Origin: Acidovorax sp. 210-6
GTDB lineage: Bacteria > Pseudomonadota > Gammaproteobacteria > Burkholderiales > Burkholderiaceae_C
Assembly: GCF_010020825.1 (NCBI RefSeq)
Contig: NZ_JAACJE010000001.1
Location: forward strand, 1,302,001 to 1,366,000
Length of the DNA stretch: 64,000 nucleotides
Direction of reading: 5' to 3'
Below are positions 32,226 to 41,096 of this stretch, piece after piece. The position numbers and the translations under genes were made by a program. Each line of letters starts with the position of its first letter. Positions within the stretch are counted from its first letter, which is position 1. The notes beneath the pieces are model-generated. The model worked only from the letters and a program-made list of their open reading frames with translations. It was not told the DNA's origin and did not search any database.

Positions 32226-33236
32226 TCAGCGAATGGAGCGGCGCAGCGTCTGGGACGGCGCTTCGCCGAACTTGTGCTTGTAGGCGGCGGTGAAGTGGCC
32301 CAGGTGCGTGAATCCCCAGCGCATCGCCACCCCGGTGACCGTCTCGTCGCGGGAAGCCCCCTCGAGCAGTTCGGCGCGAACGCGTTGGAGGCGGATCGAC
32401 TTCAGGAACGCCGCGGGGCTCGTGTCGCGGAAATTCTTGAAGCCGGAATAGAGAGCGCTGATGCTCACGCCCGCGTGTTCCGCGACGTCCGCGATGCTGA
32501 CCTGCTCGCCTGCATGGGCGTGGATGTACTCCTCGGCGCGGCGCACGTAGTAGGGGGCCATCGGCGGCGTCGGGCGCCGCAGTTCGTCGCTGAGGCTGTT
32601 CGACTGTCCGAACAGCAGGGCGCTGACCAGCATCTGCTCCAGGTTGGATCGCGCCGCCGGCGACGCCAGCATGCCGCTGTCGTGGGCCGCCTCGCTCACC
32701 AGAAGCTCGATCAGGCGGCGCCAGGGCTCGATCTGGGAACCATCGAGCGCCATCCTGGGGGCGAACTTCACCGGCTTCGACAGGTCCCGTCCGAGATGCT
32801 GTCCGCAATGCCGCTCCAGCAGGGAGCGGTCGATCTGCACGATGATCTGGTCGCACCCCTTGTGCCCCAGCAGGTGCAGCGGCTCGGTGGGCGTGACCAC
32901 GGTGCCCACGCCCGGGCTGGAATCGACGGTGGTGTCTCCGCAGCGCACGACGCACGAGCCCGAGATCGGCATCTGAACCAGGTAGGCGTTCTCCATGCGT
33001 CCGGGGCGGACCTCCACGGCGGCGCCGTAGCTGAGGCGGTGCAGCGAAATCGATCCCAGCGTGACGCGGTACATGCGCGTGTCCACGGCGTCCCCGGTGT
33101 CCAGGACCCGGAGCTCGTGCGGCGAAAGCACCTCGCCGACGCGGCTGCGGGCCTCGTCGGGGTCGTGCGTTTGAAACAGCTGGCGCGACAGCAGTGCCTG
33201 GGACCGGAAGGTCTCCGCAAACCCGGAACTTGGCAT
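32226..33236 (-). CDS. AraC-family transcriptional regulator
   Basis: The product is 336 aa from ATG 33236 (AAGGAG upstream). The N-terminal part is an AraC-binding-like sensor domain (SISLHRLSYGAAVEVRPG, YLVQMPISG). The C-terminal 100 residues hold two helix-turn-helix units: S-I-A-D-V-A-E-H-A-G-V-S-I-S-A-L-Y and T-G-V-A-M-R-W-G-F-T-H-L-G-H-F, ending Y-K-H-K-F-G-E-A-P-S. This type often activates aromatic or related catabolic operons. It is divergent from the monooxygenase operon starting at 33931. Confidence 0.93.
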   Translation of the reverse strand: MPSSGFAETFRSQALLSRQLFQTHDPDEARSRVGEVLSPHELRVLDTGDAVDTRMYRVTLGSISLHRLSYGAAVEVRPGRMENAYLVQMPISGSCVVRCGDTTVDSSPGVGTVVTPTEPLHLLGHKGCDQIIVQIDRSLLERHCGQHLGRDLSKPVKFAPRMALDGSQIEPWRRLIELLVSEAAHDSGMLASPAARSNLEQMLVSALLFGQSNSLSDELRRPTPPMAPYYVRRAEEYIHAHAGEQVSIADVAEHAGVSISALYSGFKNFRDTSPAAFLKSIRLQRVRAELLEGASRDETVTGVAMRWGFTHLGHFTAAYKHKFGEAPSQTLRRSIR

Positions 33237-33930
33237 CCCTTGTCTCCTTGTCGGTCGACCCGTGCGGCGCATCGACGCGCGTCCGGGCATCTTCTCGTCA
33301 GCACCTTCCGCCCGCCGGCTGCCTTGCGTGGCTCGCCCAAGGCACCGGCTTCAATGCAGGCGAACCCAAAAAAATGATCATGATTGAAAATGATCTAGCT
33401 CATATCAATCCAAAATACCATGAAGCGCGGGGAAGTGGCATCGGGACATCCCGCAGCCCCCGAGGGGGCGGTTGCCGCAGCCCTGCCGGTAGTGAAGCCG
33501 GACTCCGCCCGCTTGTGGCGGCAGCGTGCCGGGCAAGGCACTCTCCGGCCGAGCGGGCGCCCGGGAAGGAGGAGGAGCCGCTGCGCGGCGGGTGCCCTGG
33601 CTTCCTGCCCGGATCGAGGCCCGACGCGCTCCGCGGCCGGCGCGCCCCGCGCGCTGGCACACGGCACATGCGATGTGCCATGGACGGGGCCGAGGAACCC
33701 GACACACATCAAGAAGATGTAGACCCGGGATAGCCGCTGCAAAAAGCGGATGGCGTGCTGGAGGGGGTGCTGAGATGCTATGCACCAAGAGACAACTCCG
33801 CTTGCGAAGGACCGGGCCGCGAAAGCAAAAGAGCCCGGCCGCGCATGACCTCACTCGGTCCTGAGTCCCGCCCGGCCCCGCCGCAGGCGGAGGAGTCTCC
33901 CGTACTCCACGTCCTTAGAAGGTGCCGAGA
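33237..33930. promoter_or_regulatory. Divergent regulatory region of the AraC gene and the monooxygenase operon
   Basis: Nearly 700 non-coding bases. A strikingly AT-rich island at 33367-33420 contains AAAATGATC twice in direct repeat (33371-33379 and 33387-33395) with ATGATCAT between. This is the best candidate for an AraC-type binding site and promoter. From 33430 to 33900 no credible gene is seen on either strand. The ribosome site of the first operon gene is AGAAGG at 33918-33923. Confidence 0.55.
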
Positions 33931-35085
33931 ATGCCAAATACTGATTCCGAATTGATCCAGCGCGCGAGAGAGATCGCTCCGCGCATCCGAGCCCGTGCTG
34001 CCGAGGCGGCGGTCCGGCGCAAGCCGCACGACGATTCCATCCAGGAACTGATCGAGACGGGTATCGTGCAGATGTTCGTGCCCAAGCGCTGGGGCGGCGC
34101 CGAAGCGAGCCTGTCCACCGCGCTGGAGGTGATCGAGATCATCAGCGAGGCCTGCCCTTCGACGGGCTGGATCGCCGCCTTCTACATCATGCACAACATC
34201 TATGTGCCGAAGTTCCCGGAGCGGGCGCACGAGGAGCTGTTCGGGAAGAAGGGCTATGTGCTGCTGCCGGCGGCCTCGGCCCCCAACATGAAGGCGCGCA
34301 AGGTGGACGGCGGCTGGGAGTTGAGCGGGCGGGCGCTGTGGGGGTCGGGTGTGATGCATGCCGACTGGGTCATGATCGGCGGCATGGCCGAGGATGGCCA
34401 GCAGCGCGGCTTTCTGCTGCCCGTGGCGCAGGTCCAGGTCGAGGACAACTGGCACTTCGCCGGCATGTCGGGAACCGGCAGCAACGACTACGTCGCCACC
34501 AATGTGTTCGTGCCGGACCACCGTTCGGCCGCCATGGGCGAGTTCTACGAAGGTCCGACGGCGGGGTCCCGCCTTTACGACAACCCGCTGTACTCGATTC
34601 CCTTCTTCGTGCTGGTGTACTGCACCTTCGCTCCGGTGATCGTCGGGTGCCTGAAGGGGGCCTTGCGGGCCTACGAGGAAACCGTCGAGCGCCGGGTCCG
34701 CAACTTCACCGGGGCGGTGGTTAAGGAGCAGCAGCATGCCCAGATCATGCTGGGCGAGTTCCAGATCGCCACCCGTGCCGCCGACGAGCTGGCGCGTGCC
34801 GTCTACGGCCACGCCGCCGAGATCCTGGCCGGCCGTCCATTCACCGTGGACGAGCGTTTGAAGCTGAAGGGGCTGACGGCCTTCATCTCGAAGCACAGCC
34901 GGGAAACCGTGAACGCCATGATGGGCGCCTCGGGGGCGTCCAGCTTCCACAACGACCAGGCGCTGCAGCGCATCTGGCGTGATCTCAACACCGTGTCGGT
35001 CCATGCATTCGTCGACTGGGACGCGACCCGCGAACTGCACGGCAAACACCACCTCGGCCTGCCGCTGACCTACCCGCTCTTCTGA
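33931..35085 (+). CDS. Acyl-CoA-dehydrogenase-like flavin-dependent monooxygenase (first copy)
   Basis: The product is 384 aa from ATG 33931. It has the fold of group D flavin monooxygenases (HpaB/HsaA/DszC-like acyl-CoA dehydrogenase relatives): V-P-K-R-W-G-G, C-P-S-T-G-W, V-D-G-G-W-E-L-S-G-R-A-L-W-G-S-G, then F-A-G-M-S-G-T-G-S-N-D-Y. The C-terminal four-helix part ends H-H-L-G-L-P. Such enzymes use reduced flavin from a partner reductase, which is encoded downstream. It shares the same domain plan with the next gene. The substrate is unknown. Confidence 0.9.
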   Translation: MPNTDSELIQRAREIAPRIRARAAEAAVRRKPHDDSIQELIETGIVQMFVPKRWGGAEASLSTALEVIEIISEACPSTGWIAAFYIMHNIYVPKFPERAHEELFGKKGYVLLPAASAPNMKARKVDGGWELSGRALWGSGVMHADWVMIGGMAEDGQQRGFLLPVAQVQVEDNWHFAGMSGTGSNDYVATNVFVPDHRSAAMGEFYEGPTAGSRLYDNPLYSIPFFVLVYCTFAPVIVGCLKGALRAYEETVERRVRNFTGAVVKEQQHAQIMLGEFQIATRAADELARAVYGHAAEILAGRPFTVDERLKLKGLTAFISKHSRETVNAMMGASGASSFHNDQALQRIWRDLNTVSVHAFVDWDATRELHGKHHLGLPLTYPLF

Positions 35086-35207
35086 GCCCCGGGCGAGGGC
35101 GGGCGACCTTGCGGCGGGATGGCTCCGCCCTCCCGTCGCCGCGTCCCGCCGCGCGCTCGGCAGTGCCAGGCGCGAGTCGTTGAACCAGATTGAAAAAGGA
35201 ATCCGAG

Positions 35208-36353
35208 ATGTCAAACAACGCTGTACTGAATCCCTCGCCGAAGGCGAGCGCCACCGCCGCCGCGGCGCCATCGCACGCCGAGCTCCTGGAGCGCGCCCGC
35301 CGGATCAGCCGCAAGGCGGAGGCGCGCGCCGAGCAGACGGACCGCGAGCGCTGCATTCCGCGCGAGACCATCGCCGAGCTCTACGATGCGGACCTGATGC
35401 GGCTCGTGCAGCCGCCGCAGTGGGGCGGACTGGGCCGCAGCTTCCACGAACTGTACGAACTGGTTTACGAGCTCGCGCGCGGCTGCGGCTCGACCGGCTG
35501 GATCTACTGCGTGCTGGCGGGCCACTCCGTCGTGGTGGGCACCTTCCCCGCCGAAGCGCAGGCCGCGGTCTGGGGCGATGACAGGAAGGCCCTGGTTTCC
35601 TCCGCATTCGCTCCCACGCTGCAGGCGAGGAAGGTCGATGGGGGCTACGAGATCAGCGGCAAGTCGCCCTTCTCGAGCGGCACCGACCATGCGAGCTGGG
35701 CCTTGCTCGGCGGCGTGGTCCTCGACGAGAAGGGGGCACCGGCGCGCAAGCTGTTCCTGGTCCCCCGCAGCGACTATGCGATCCACGACGACTGGTTCGT
35801 GATGGGCCTCGCGGGCACCGGCAGCAAGACACTGGAGGTCGCCGGGGCCTTCGTGCCCGAGGTGCGCGTGGTCGACCTGCAAGACTTCTTCAGCGGCCTG
35901 GCGCCGCACAGCCTCCAGAGCGCGATGGTTGGCGCGGCGCGCGGCGGCATCGACAGTTTCGTGGAGAGCATCCGCAACAGCCCCGGCAAGTTCGGCGGGC
36001 GGCCGCCGGCGGAGCTGGAGCTGTTCCAGACGGTGGTCGGCAGCGCGGTCGGGGACGTGACCTATGCCTGGGAACTGCTCCAGAAGATCACGTGCGAGTG
36101 CGAGCCCATCGTGCTGAGCGGGCAGGCGATGCCGCCCGAGCAGATCCTGCGCAACCGCTCGGCAACCTCCACGATTTCCAGGCTGTGCCTCGGCGCGCTC
36201 GAGCGGGTATTCGAGCTCAGCGGGGGCCAGGGGATCTACAACAACCGCCTGTCACGCGCGCTGCGCGACGTCCGGGCGGCGGCCAACCACGCTGCGCTCA
36301 ATGCGACGCTGGCGGGCAAGGATGCCGGCCTGCTGGCCCTCAAGCGCGGTTAG
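35208..36353 (+). CDS. Acyl-CoA-dehydrogenase-like flavin-dependent monooxygenase (second copy)
   Basis: The product is 381 aa from ATG 35208 with AAAAAGGA upstream. It has the same architecture as the preceding gene: P-Q-W-G-G-L-G, C-G-S-T-G-W-I-Y, V-D-G-G-Y-E-I-S-G-K-S-P-F-S-S-G, M-G-L-A-G-T-G-S-K. The second half differs and lacks the H-H-L-G ending. Two divergent paralogues with one reductase suggest either two subunits of one hydroxylase or two steps of a pathway. Confidence 0.9.
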   Translation: MSNNAVLNPSPKASATAAAAPSHAELLERARRISRKAEARAEQTDRERCIPRETIAELYDADLMRLVQPPQWGGLGRSFHELYELVYELARGCGSTGWIYCVLAGHSVVVGTFPAEAQAAVWGDDRKALVSSAFAPTLQARKVDGGYEISGKSPFSSGTDHASWALLGGVVLDEKGAPARKLFLVPRSDYAIHDDWFVMGLAGTGSKTLEVAGAFVPEVRVVDLQDFFSGLAPHSLQSAMVGAARGGIDSFVESIRNSPGKFGGRPPAELELFQTVVGSAVGDVTYAWELLQKITCECEPIVLSGQAMPPEQILRNRSATSTISRLCLGALERVFELSGGQGIYNNRLSRALRDVRAAANHAALNATLAGKDAGLLALKRG

Positions 36354-36446
36354 CCCCTGAAGACAACCCGGCCGCGCGGCCGGCCCTGCCGTCGCACATG
36401 GCGTCGGCCCGTGCCGCTGGCGCCCCCACCCACAAGAGCTCCCAAG

Positions 36447-36968
36447 ATGACCCAATTGATTGAAATCGCCAAGCCCCCGGAAATCCCGGACCGGCTCAAG
36501 CGCGTGCTGCGCTTCACCCCCGCGCCCGTGAGCATCGTCACCAGCTTCGACGAGTTCGGAGAGCCGGTCGGGCTGGCCATGTCGGCCATCATGCCCGTGG
36601 CCCTCGAACCCTGCTCGATGGCCATCTCGATCAACCGCGACGGATCGGCGTACCGGCATGTCCGCGCGGCCGGCCTGTTCTGCGTGAACCTGCTCAACAG
36701 CGCCACGGAGCCGCACTTCCGGCCCTTCTGCGACCCCAGGCTGCGGGAGCAGCGCTTCAAGGACCCGGCATGGAAGGTCCACGAGGGGCTCTGGTATCTC
36801 GACGACGCGCCGGCGAGCATCTTCTGCAGGATCGAGCAGGTCGCGCAGTACGGAACGCACGACGTGGTCATCGGCAAGGTGTTCGACATGTTCTCGTCCG
36901 GCGACCAGGACATCCTCGGCTGGGGCGACGGCTCGCTGGGACGCCTCCTGCCAGTCACGCCCCATTGA
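36447..36968 (+). CDS. Flavin reductase (HpaC/RutF-like)
   Basis: The product is 173 aa. It shows the flavin reductase domain: F-T-P-A-P-V-S-I-V-T-S, G-L-A-M-S-A-I-M-P-V, CSMAISINRDGSAYRHVRAA, F-C-V-N-L-L, and near the end H-D-V-V-I-G-K-V. It should supply free reduced FMN or FAD to the two upstream monooxygenases. The gene lies 93 bases after the second monooxygenase. Confidence 0.92.
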   Translation: MTQLIEIAKPPEIPDRLKRVLRFTPAPVSIVTSFDEFGEPVGLAMSAIMPVALEPCSMAISINRDGSAYRHVRAAGLFCVNLLNSATEPHFRPFCDPRLREQRFKDPAWKVHEGLWYLDDAPASIFCRIEQVAQYGTHDVVIGKVFDMFSSGDQDILGWGDGSLGRLLPVTPH

Positions 36969-36990
36969 GCCTCGCCGGAGACAAGCCATC

Positions 36991-37665
36991 ATGAAGCTGT
37001 ACGAAGTACCCTGGTCCATCCATCCCCGCCGCGTCGGCGTCTACCTTGCCGAGAAGGGCATCGAGGGCATCGAACGCGTGCAGGTCGCCCCGCCGCCGGA
37101 CAGGACGCGGCGCATCATCGAAGGCGTGACGATCGCCGGCACCGTCCCGGCGCTCGACATCGGCGACGGGCAGGTCATCGGCTCCTCGCTCGCCATCCTG
37201 GAGTACCTGGAGGAACGCTTCCCTTCGCCCGACCTGATCGGCGCGACCCCGGTGGAGCGCGCGCGCACGCGGGAGTTCATCACCGTCATCGAGGAGGCCA
37301 CCGTCTATCTGCGGATCTGGGCCTTCAACGGCAGCCGGCTGTTCGCGGCCGAGGTGGCGCAGGACAAGGCGGTCGCGCGGGCCGGGATGGCGGCATGGCT
37401 CGGCAAGCTGCAGCTGCTCGAGCGCATGGTGGCGGACCGGGGCGGGGCGTTCCTGACCGGCGATCGTCTGACCACCGCCGATTGCGTCGGCTTTGCCTTG
37501 CTGCAGACCACGACCGAGCTGTTCGGCGTCCCGATCCCGGAGGACTGCCCCAGCCTCCAGGGCTGGTATCGGCGCTTCTCCGCACGCCCGAGCGCAGCGG
37601 TGCCCGACTTCCCGCCGGTGCTCGGGCTGAGCCGGGGGCTGGTCCAGCAGACGCAGGAAGGCTGA
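36991..37665 (+). CDS. Glutathione S-transferase family protein
   Basis: The product is 224 aa. The N-terminal thioredoxin-like domain has P-W-S-I-H-P-R-R-V-G-V-Y-L, G-T-V-P-A-L, and the glutathione-binding G-S-S-L-A-I-L-E-Y-L-E. The helical C-terminal domain has F-L-T-G-D-R-L-T-T-A-D-C. It could conjugate, dehalogenate or open an epoxide made by the monooxygenases; the reaction is not known. It starts 22 bases after the reductase gene. Confidence 0.9.
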   Translation: MKLYEVPWSIHPRRVGVYLAEKGIEGIERVQVAPPPDRTRRIIEGVTIAGTVPALDIGDGQVIGSSLAILEYLEERFPSPDLIGATPVERARTREFITVIEEATVYLRIWAFNGSRLFAAEVAQDKAVARAGMAAWLGKLQLLERMVADRGGAFLTGDRLTTADCVGFALLQTTTELFGVPIPEDCPSLQGWYRRFSARPSAAVPDFPPVLGLSRGLVQQTQEG

Positions 37666-37719
37666 CCGGTGTCCGCACGGTCCGCCCGGATCCATCGCAA
37701 GAACATGAACGGAGTATCC

Positions 37720-38106
37720 ATGGAGACATTCAGCGTCTGGGGAGCAGCGACTGCGAGGGTCGTCGTCGCCCTGTTCTACCTGGTCACGGCCCTCGGCCTG
37801 GCGAAGGACTTCAAGATGGTCACGGGACTCATGGCGGCCAAGGGCGTGCCGGTGCCGGGACCGCTGCTCATCGTCACGATCCTGGTCTGGGTCGCCGGCG
37901 GCGGCGCGCTGATCCTGGGCCGGGGCATCGTGCCTGCGGCGCTGGTCCTGCTCGTCCTGACCGCCATCATCACCCCGCTGAACCATAACTTCTGGGCCGC
38001 GCCGGCCCAAGAGCGCGCGAACGAGGTCCAGCATTTCGCGAACAACATCGCGATCATGGCCGGGCTGCTCGCGATTGCCGCGGCGGCGTCCGCACGGCCG
38101 CTGTAG
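37720..38106 (+). CDS. DoxX-family membrane protein
   Basis: The product is 128 aa from ATG 37720 (GGAG six bases upstream). Four membrane helices: ARVVVALFYLVTALGLA, PLLIVTILVWVAGGGALIL, IVPAALVLLVLTAIITPL and FANNIAIMAGLLAIAAAA. The pattern R-x-x-x-A-x-x-Y...H-F-x-N-N-x-A-x-x-G-x-L fits DoxX. DoxX proteins are linked to redox and sulfur or catabolic pathways. It is part of the AraC-divergent operon. Confidence 0.85.
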   Translation: METFSVWGAATARVVVALFYLVTALGLAKDFKMVTGLMAAKGVPVPGPLLIVTILVWVAGGGALILGRGIVPAALVLLVLTAIITPLNHNFWAAPAQERANEVQHFANNIAIMAGLLAIAAAASARPL

Positions 38107-38143
38107 GTGCGCGTGCGGCACGCAGAACCATGAGGCAGCCACC

Positions 38144-38965
38144 ATGAGCACTCACCACATTGCCAGCGCCCAGCTGGGTCGCGGCGCACCGGCCCGGAGC
38201 GCAGGTGCCGCGTTCGCGGACCGCTGGATCTTCGTCTTCATGGCCGCGCTGTTCGTGGCCACGGCCCTGGCGGGCTTCGTCCCCAGCTCGATCGCCAAGC
38301 TCGCTTCCGTGCGCGCGGGCGAGCAGGGGCCGATGCCGCCCGTGCTGCACGTCCATGCCGTGTTGATGGGCGGCTGGCTGGCCCTTCTGCTCGTGCAGTC
38401 CGTCCTCGTGGCCACGGGCGCGCCCTGGCTGCACCGGCGGCTCGGCATGCTGGCCTTGCTGGTGGCTCCCGCCATGGTCCTCAGCGGCGTCCTGCTCGTG
38501 CCCGTCGTCGACCGGCCGATCCACCAGATGCTGGCGGCGCCCCCGGCCGGCACCGAACCCGCCCTTCTGCAACTGCTGCAGGCGTGGATCCCGAACCGGC
38601 CCCTGTCGCAGATCCGCGCCGGCGTCGTGTTTGCCGTGCTGATCGCCTGGGCCCTGTGGGTGCGAACCGGTGATCCGCAGACACACAAGCGCCTCCTGGT
38701 CCTGGCCACGGTCTGGCCCTTGGGCGCGGGCATCGACCGCATCCCGCTGCCTGGCACCTACCCGGAAAGCCCGGCCGCGTCCGACCTGTACACGCTGCTG
38801 TGGGTGGCGCCGCTGTTCGTCTACGACCTGGTCCGGCACCGCAGGGTCCCGCGCGCCTGGTGGATCTGGCTCGCGGTGTGTCTTCCGCTGTCGGCGGCCG
38901 TGCACCTGCTATGGGGCTCGGCCTGGTGGATGGCCCACGGGCCGGAGATCCTGGGCCTGCGCTGA
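38144..38965 (+). CDS. Seven-helix membrane protein of unknown function
   Basis: The product is 273 aa. About seven membrane helices are visible, starting with IFVFMAALFVATALAGFV. Histidines at helix ends (VLHVHAVLMGGWLALLL, P-W-L-H-R-R-L-G, QMLAAPPAG) recall b-type haem proteins, but no family is certain. It lies between DoxX and the nitroreductase in the catabolic operon, so a redox or transport role is possible. Confidence 0.8.
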   Translation: MSTHHIASAQLGRGAPARSAGAAFADRWIFVFMAALFVATALAGFVPSSIAKLASVRAGEQGPMPPVLHVHAVLMGGWLALLLVQSVLVATGAPWLHRRLGMLALLVAPAMVLSGVLLVPVVDRPIHQMLAAPPAGTEPALLQLLQAWIPNRPLSQIRAGVVFAVLIAWALWVRTGDPQTHKRLLVLATVWPLGAGIDRIPLPGTYPESPAASDLYTLLWVAPLFVYDLVRHRRVPRAWWIWLAVCLPLSAAVHLLWGSAWWMAHGPEILGLR

Positions 38966-39069
38966 CCGGGCCCCAAGACCGCCGCCAGCACCCGGGGGCG
39001 CGGTGGCCACGTTCATCGCCGCGGCCGGGCCGGCCTGACGGCACCATTCTTCCGAGGAGCATCATTCCC

Positions 39070-39645
39070 ATGAACATCACGACCGAGCAGATCTTCACCG
39101 AGGCGCGAAGCCAGAACGGCTTCCTCGACGCGCCGGTGCCCGACGCGATGCTGCGTTCCCTCTACGACCTCATGAAATGGGGGCCGACGTCCGTCAACTG
39201 CCAGCCGGCGCGCGTCGTCTTCGTGCGTTCGGAAGCGGAGAAGGCCAGGCTCGTGGAATGCGTGAGCCCGGCCAACCAGCCCAAGGTGCGTTCCGCGCCC
39301 GTGACGGCGATCATCGGCATGGACATGGCGTTCCACGAGCAGTTGCCCAGGCTGGTGCCGCACGTCGACGCGCGCAGCTGGTTCGCGGGCAACGCGCCCA
39401 TGATCGAAGCCACGGCGTTTCGCAATTCGTCGATGCAGGCCGCCTACCTGATCATCGCGGCCCGGGCGCTCGGACTGGACTGTGGCCCGATGAGCGGCTT
39501 CGATGCCGACCAGGTCGACGCGCAGTTCTGGCCCGGCACGCAGGTCAGGACGAACGTGCTCTGCACGTTGGGCAAGGGCGACCCGTCCAAGGTCCATCCG
39601 CGGCTGCCGCGCCTCGCCTTCGACGAGGTCTGCCGGCTCGCCTGA
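39070..39645 (+). CDS. RutE-type nitroreductase family protein
   Basis: The product is 191 aa from ATG 39070. It shows S-Q-N-G-F, L-Y-D-L-M-K-W-G-P-T-S-V-N-C-Q-P-A-R, A-F-R-N-S-S-M-Q-A-A-Y and G-L-D-C-G-P-M-S-G-F-D, which match the RutE/malonic-semialdehyde-reductase branch of nitroreductases. It binds FMN and uses NAD(P)H. In Rut pathways RutE removes toxic malonic semialdehyde; here it may treat a similar product of the upstream oxidation. Last gene of the operon. Confidence 0.92.
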   Translation: MNITTEQIFTEARSQNGFLDAPVPDAMLRSLYDLMKWGPTSVNCQPARVVFVRSEAEKARLVECVSPANQPKVRSAPVTAIIGMDMAFHEQLPRLVPHVDARSWFAGNAPMIEATAFRNSSMQAAYLIIAARALGLDCGPMSGFDADQVDAQFWPGTQVRTNVLCTLGKGDPSKVHPRLPRLAFDEVCRLA

Positions 39646-39823
39646 AGGGCAGGCTTCGCCCGGCGCGGGTCTGCTGTCCCGGACCCGCGCGGGCCTCGCG
39701 CGGGCCTTGACCTGGGTCAATGGGACGGCCACGGGCTGTCCTCGGCGACGCGGTGTCCGCCGGCCGGCTTGGCGGGTTTCCGCTTCGGGCGCAAGGCGCT
39801 GCGATGGACAGCGCGGGCCTGCT

Positions 39824-39857
39824 CCCGAAATCGCCCCCAATTGGGAGCAATTTCGGG
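39824..39857. promoter_or_regulatory. 34-bp near-perfect palindrome upstream of the recombinase-like gene
   Basis: CCCGAAATCGCCCCCAA (39824-39840) is followed without spacer by TTGGGAGCAATTTCGGG (39841-39857). The arms pair at 15 of 17 positions. It lies 64 bases upstream of ATG 39922, beyond the end of the nitroreductase operon. It is a candidate operator for the HTH-containing product downstream, or a recombination core. Confidence 0.7.
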
Positions 39858-39921
39858 CTGGCGCCAGCGGGCGCGAATCCGGAGCATCGGGCTCAGATGG
39901 AAGCTGGGCGGATGGCTCGAT

Positions 39922-40827
39922 ATGGATTCGGAACGGTTGGAACTCTCCACCATGCTGCTGCTTGCCGTGCTCGGGGGCATGACCTACGAGGCGGTGGCCC
40001 GCGAGCATGGCATGACGCGCACCGGGGTCGAGCGGCGCGTCAAGGCGCTCGTGCTCCGGCTGGTCCGCGAGATCGGCGTCGAGGGCCTCAACGAGAGCCG
40101 CGCGGTGTTCGTGCGCACGCTGCGCGCGCACCGGCTGGCCATCGAGTCGGCCCTGCAGCGGTATGGGCCCATGGCGCCGGCCGGGAAGACGGATGCGCCC
40201 GTGATCCTCTCGGACGAGGACATCCAGGCCGCCATGCGGCGCGCGCGGCTGCACACGGCGACACCCGAGCGGGACGTGGCCATGGTGTGGATCCTGCTCG
40301 CGACCGGAGCGCGGCCCCTCGAGGTCGCGCGCATGCAGGTGCGGGACTACCTGAACGACGATGGCACCGTCAGGCTGCATTCCGAGGTCCGCGCCGAGGT
40401 GGCGGTGAACCGCCGCAGCCGCCCCCTGTACTTCACCAGCGTGCCGGCGCGCGAGGCCATCGACGCCTATCTCGCGGTGCGGGCCCCGGGATCCGCCGGG
40501 GCCCAGCCGCTGGCTTACCGGGGGCTGGACCCGGTGCAGGCACTCTTCCTGACGCAGGAAGGCGCTGCCTTTCCGATAGAGCGCATTCCGACCGCATCGG
40601 GCATGCGCTACCTCTGCGAGGAGATCCACTATGCCTATCGCAAGATCTTCCGGCGGATCGGCATCCCCGGCCTGTCGGCGCAGAACGTGCGCCACACGGT
40701 GATGCACCGCCTGGTGCGCCGGGGCGCGGACGAGGAGCAGATCGGCGAGCTGCTGGGGATCCGCGACGTGCGGCCGCCCCGGTGCCCGCGGCCGAGCCTG
40801 GAGCAGCTCATGGAGGGGCTGGTCTAG
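39922..40827 (+). CDS. Tyrosine-recombinase-like protein with N-terminal HTH and degraded active site
   Basis: The product is 301 aa from ATG 39922. Residues 20-45 look like a helix-turn-helix (MTYEAVAREHGMTRTGVERR). From about residue 95 the sequence follows the recombinase catalytic domain: L-A-T-G-A-R-P-L-E-V-A (Arg I) and N-V-R-H-T-V-M-H-R-L-V-R-R-G-A-D-E-E-Q-I-G-E-L-L-G. Box II H-x-x-R reads Q-N-V-R, G-H reads G-I, and no Tyr is found in the last 30 residues (RPPRCPRPSLEQLMEGLV). It is therefore unlikely to recombine DNA and may act as a DNA-binding regulator. Confidence 0.8.
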   Translation: MDSERLELSTMLLLAVLGGMTYEAVAREHGMTRTGVERRVKALVLRLVREIGVEGLNESRAVFVRTLRAHRLAIESALQRYGPMAPAGKTDAPVILSDEDIQAAMRRARLHTATPERDVAMVWILLATGARPLEVARMQVRDYLNDDGTVRLHSEVRAEVAVNRRSRPLYFTSVPAREAIDAYLAVRAPGSAGAQPLAYRGLDPVQALFLTQEGAAFPIERIPTASGMRYLCEEIHYAYRKIFRRIGIPGLSAQNVRHTVMHRLVRRGADEEQIGELLGIRDVRPPRCPRPSLEQLMEGLV

Positions 40828-41096
40828 GGGGCGTGCTCGCTGCCCGGCAAGTCCCGGTTGCTCGCGGAGCGTTCACCTACGCCGCGGGGCCCGGCGCCCT
40901 GCGGCATGGCAGGAGGGTGGGGTCCGGCCTGCAGGAGTGCCGACGGCGCATGCGGGCAGCGTGACGACTGAGACCAGGATCGGACCGGGGACCGATGGCG
41001 GTCGCACCGGGGTGCGATTTGCCATGGCGAGGCGCGGCCGTTCGCACAACGGTCGAACTTTGCGTGAACATGGCAGTCCCACCGTCCCGGGAGTGC

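Noticed and set aside
33395-33864. Overlapping ORFs of about 100-150 codons before the monooxygenase operon
   Set aside because: All are low-complexity, overlap each other on both strands and lack ribosome sites.
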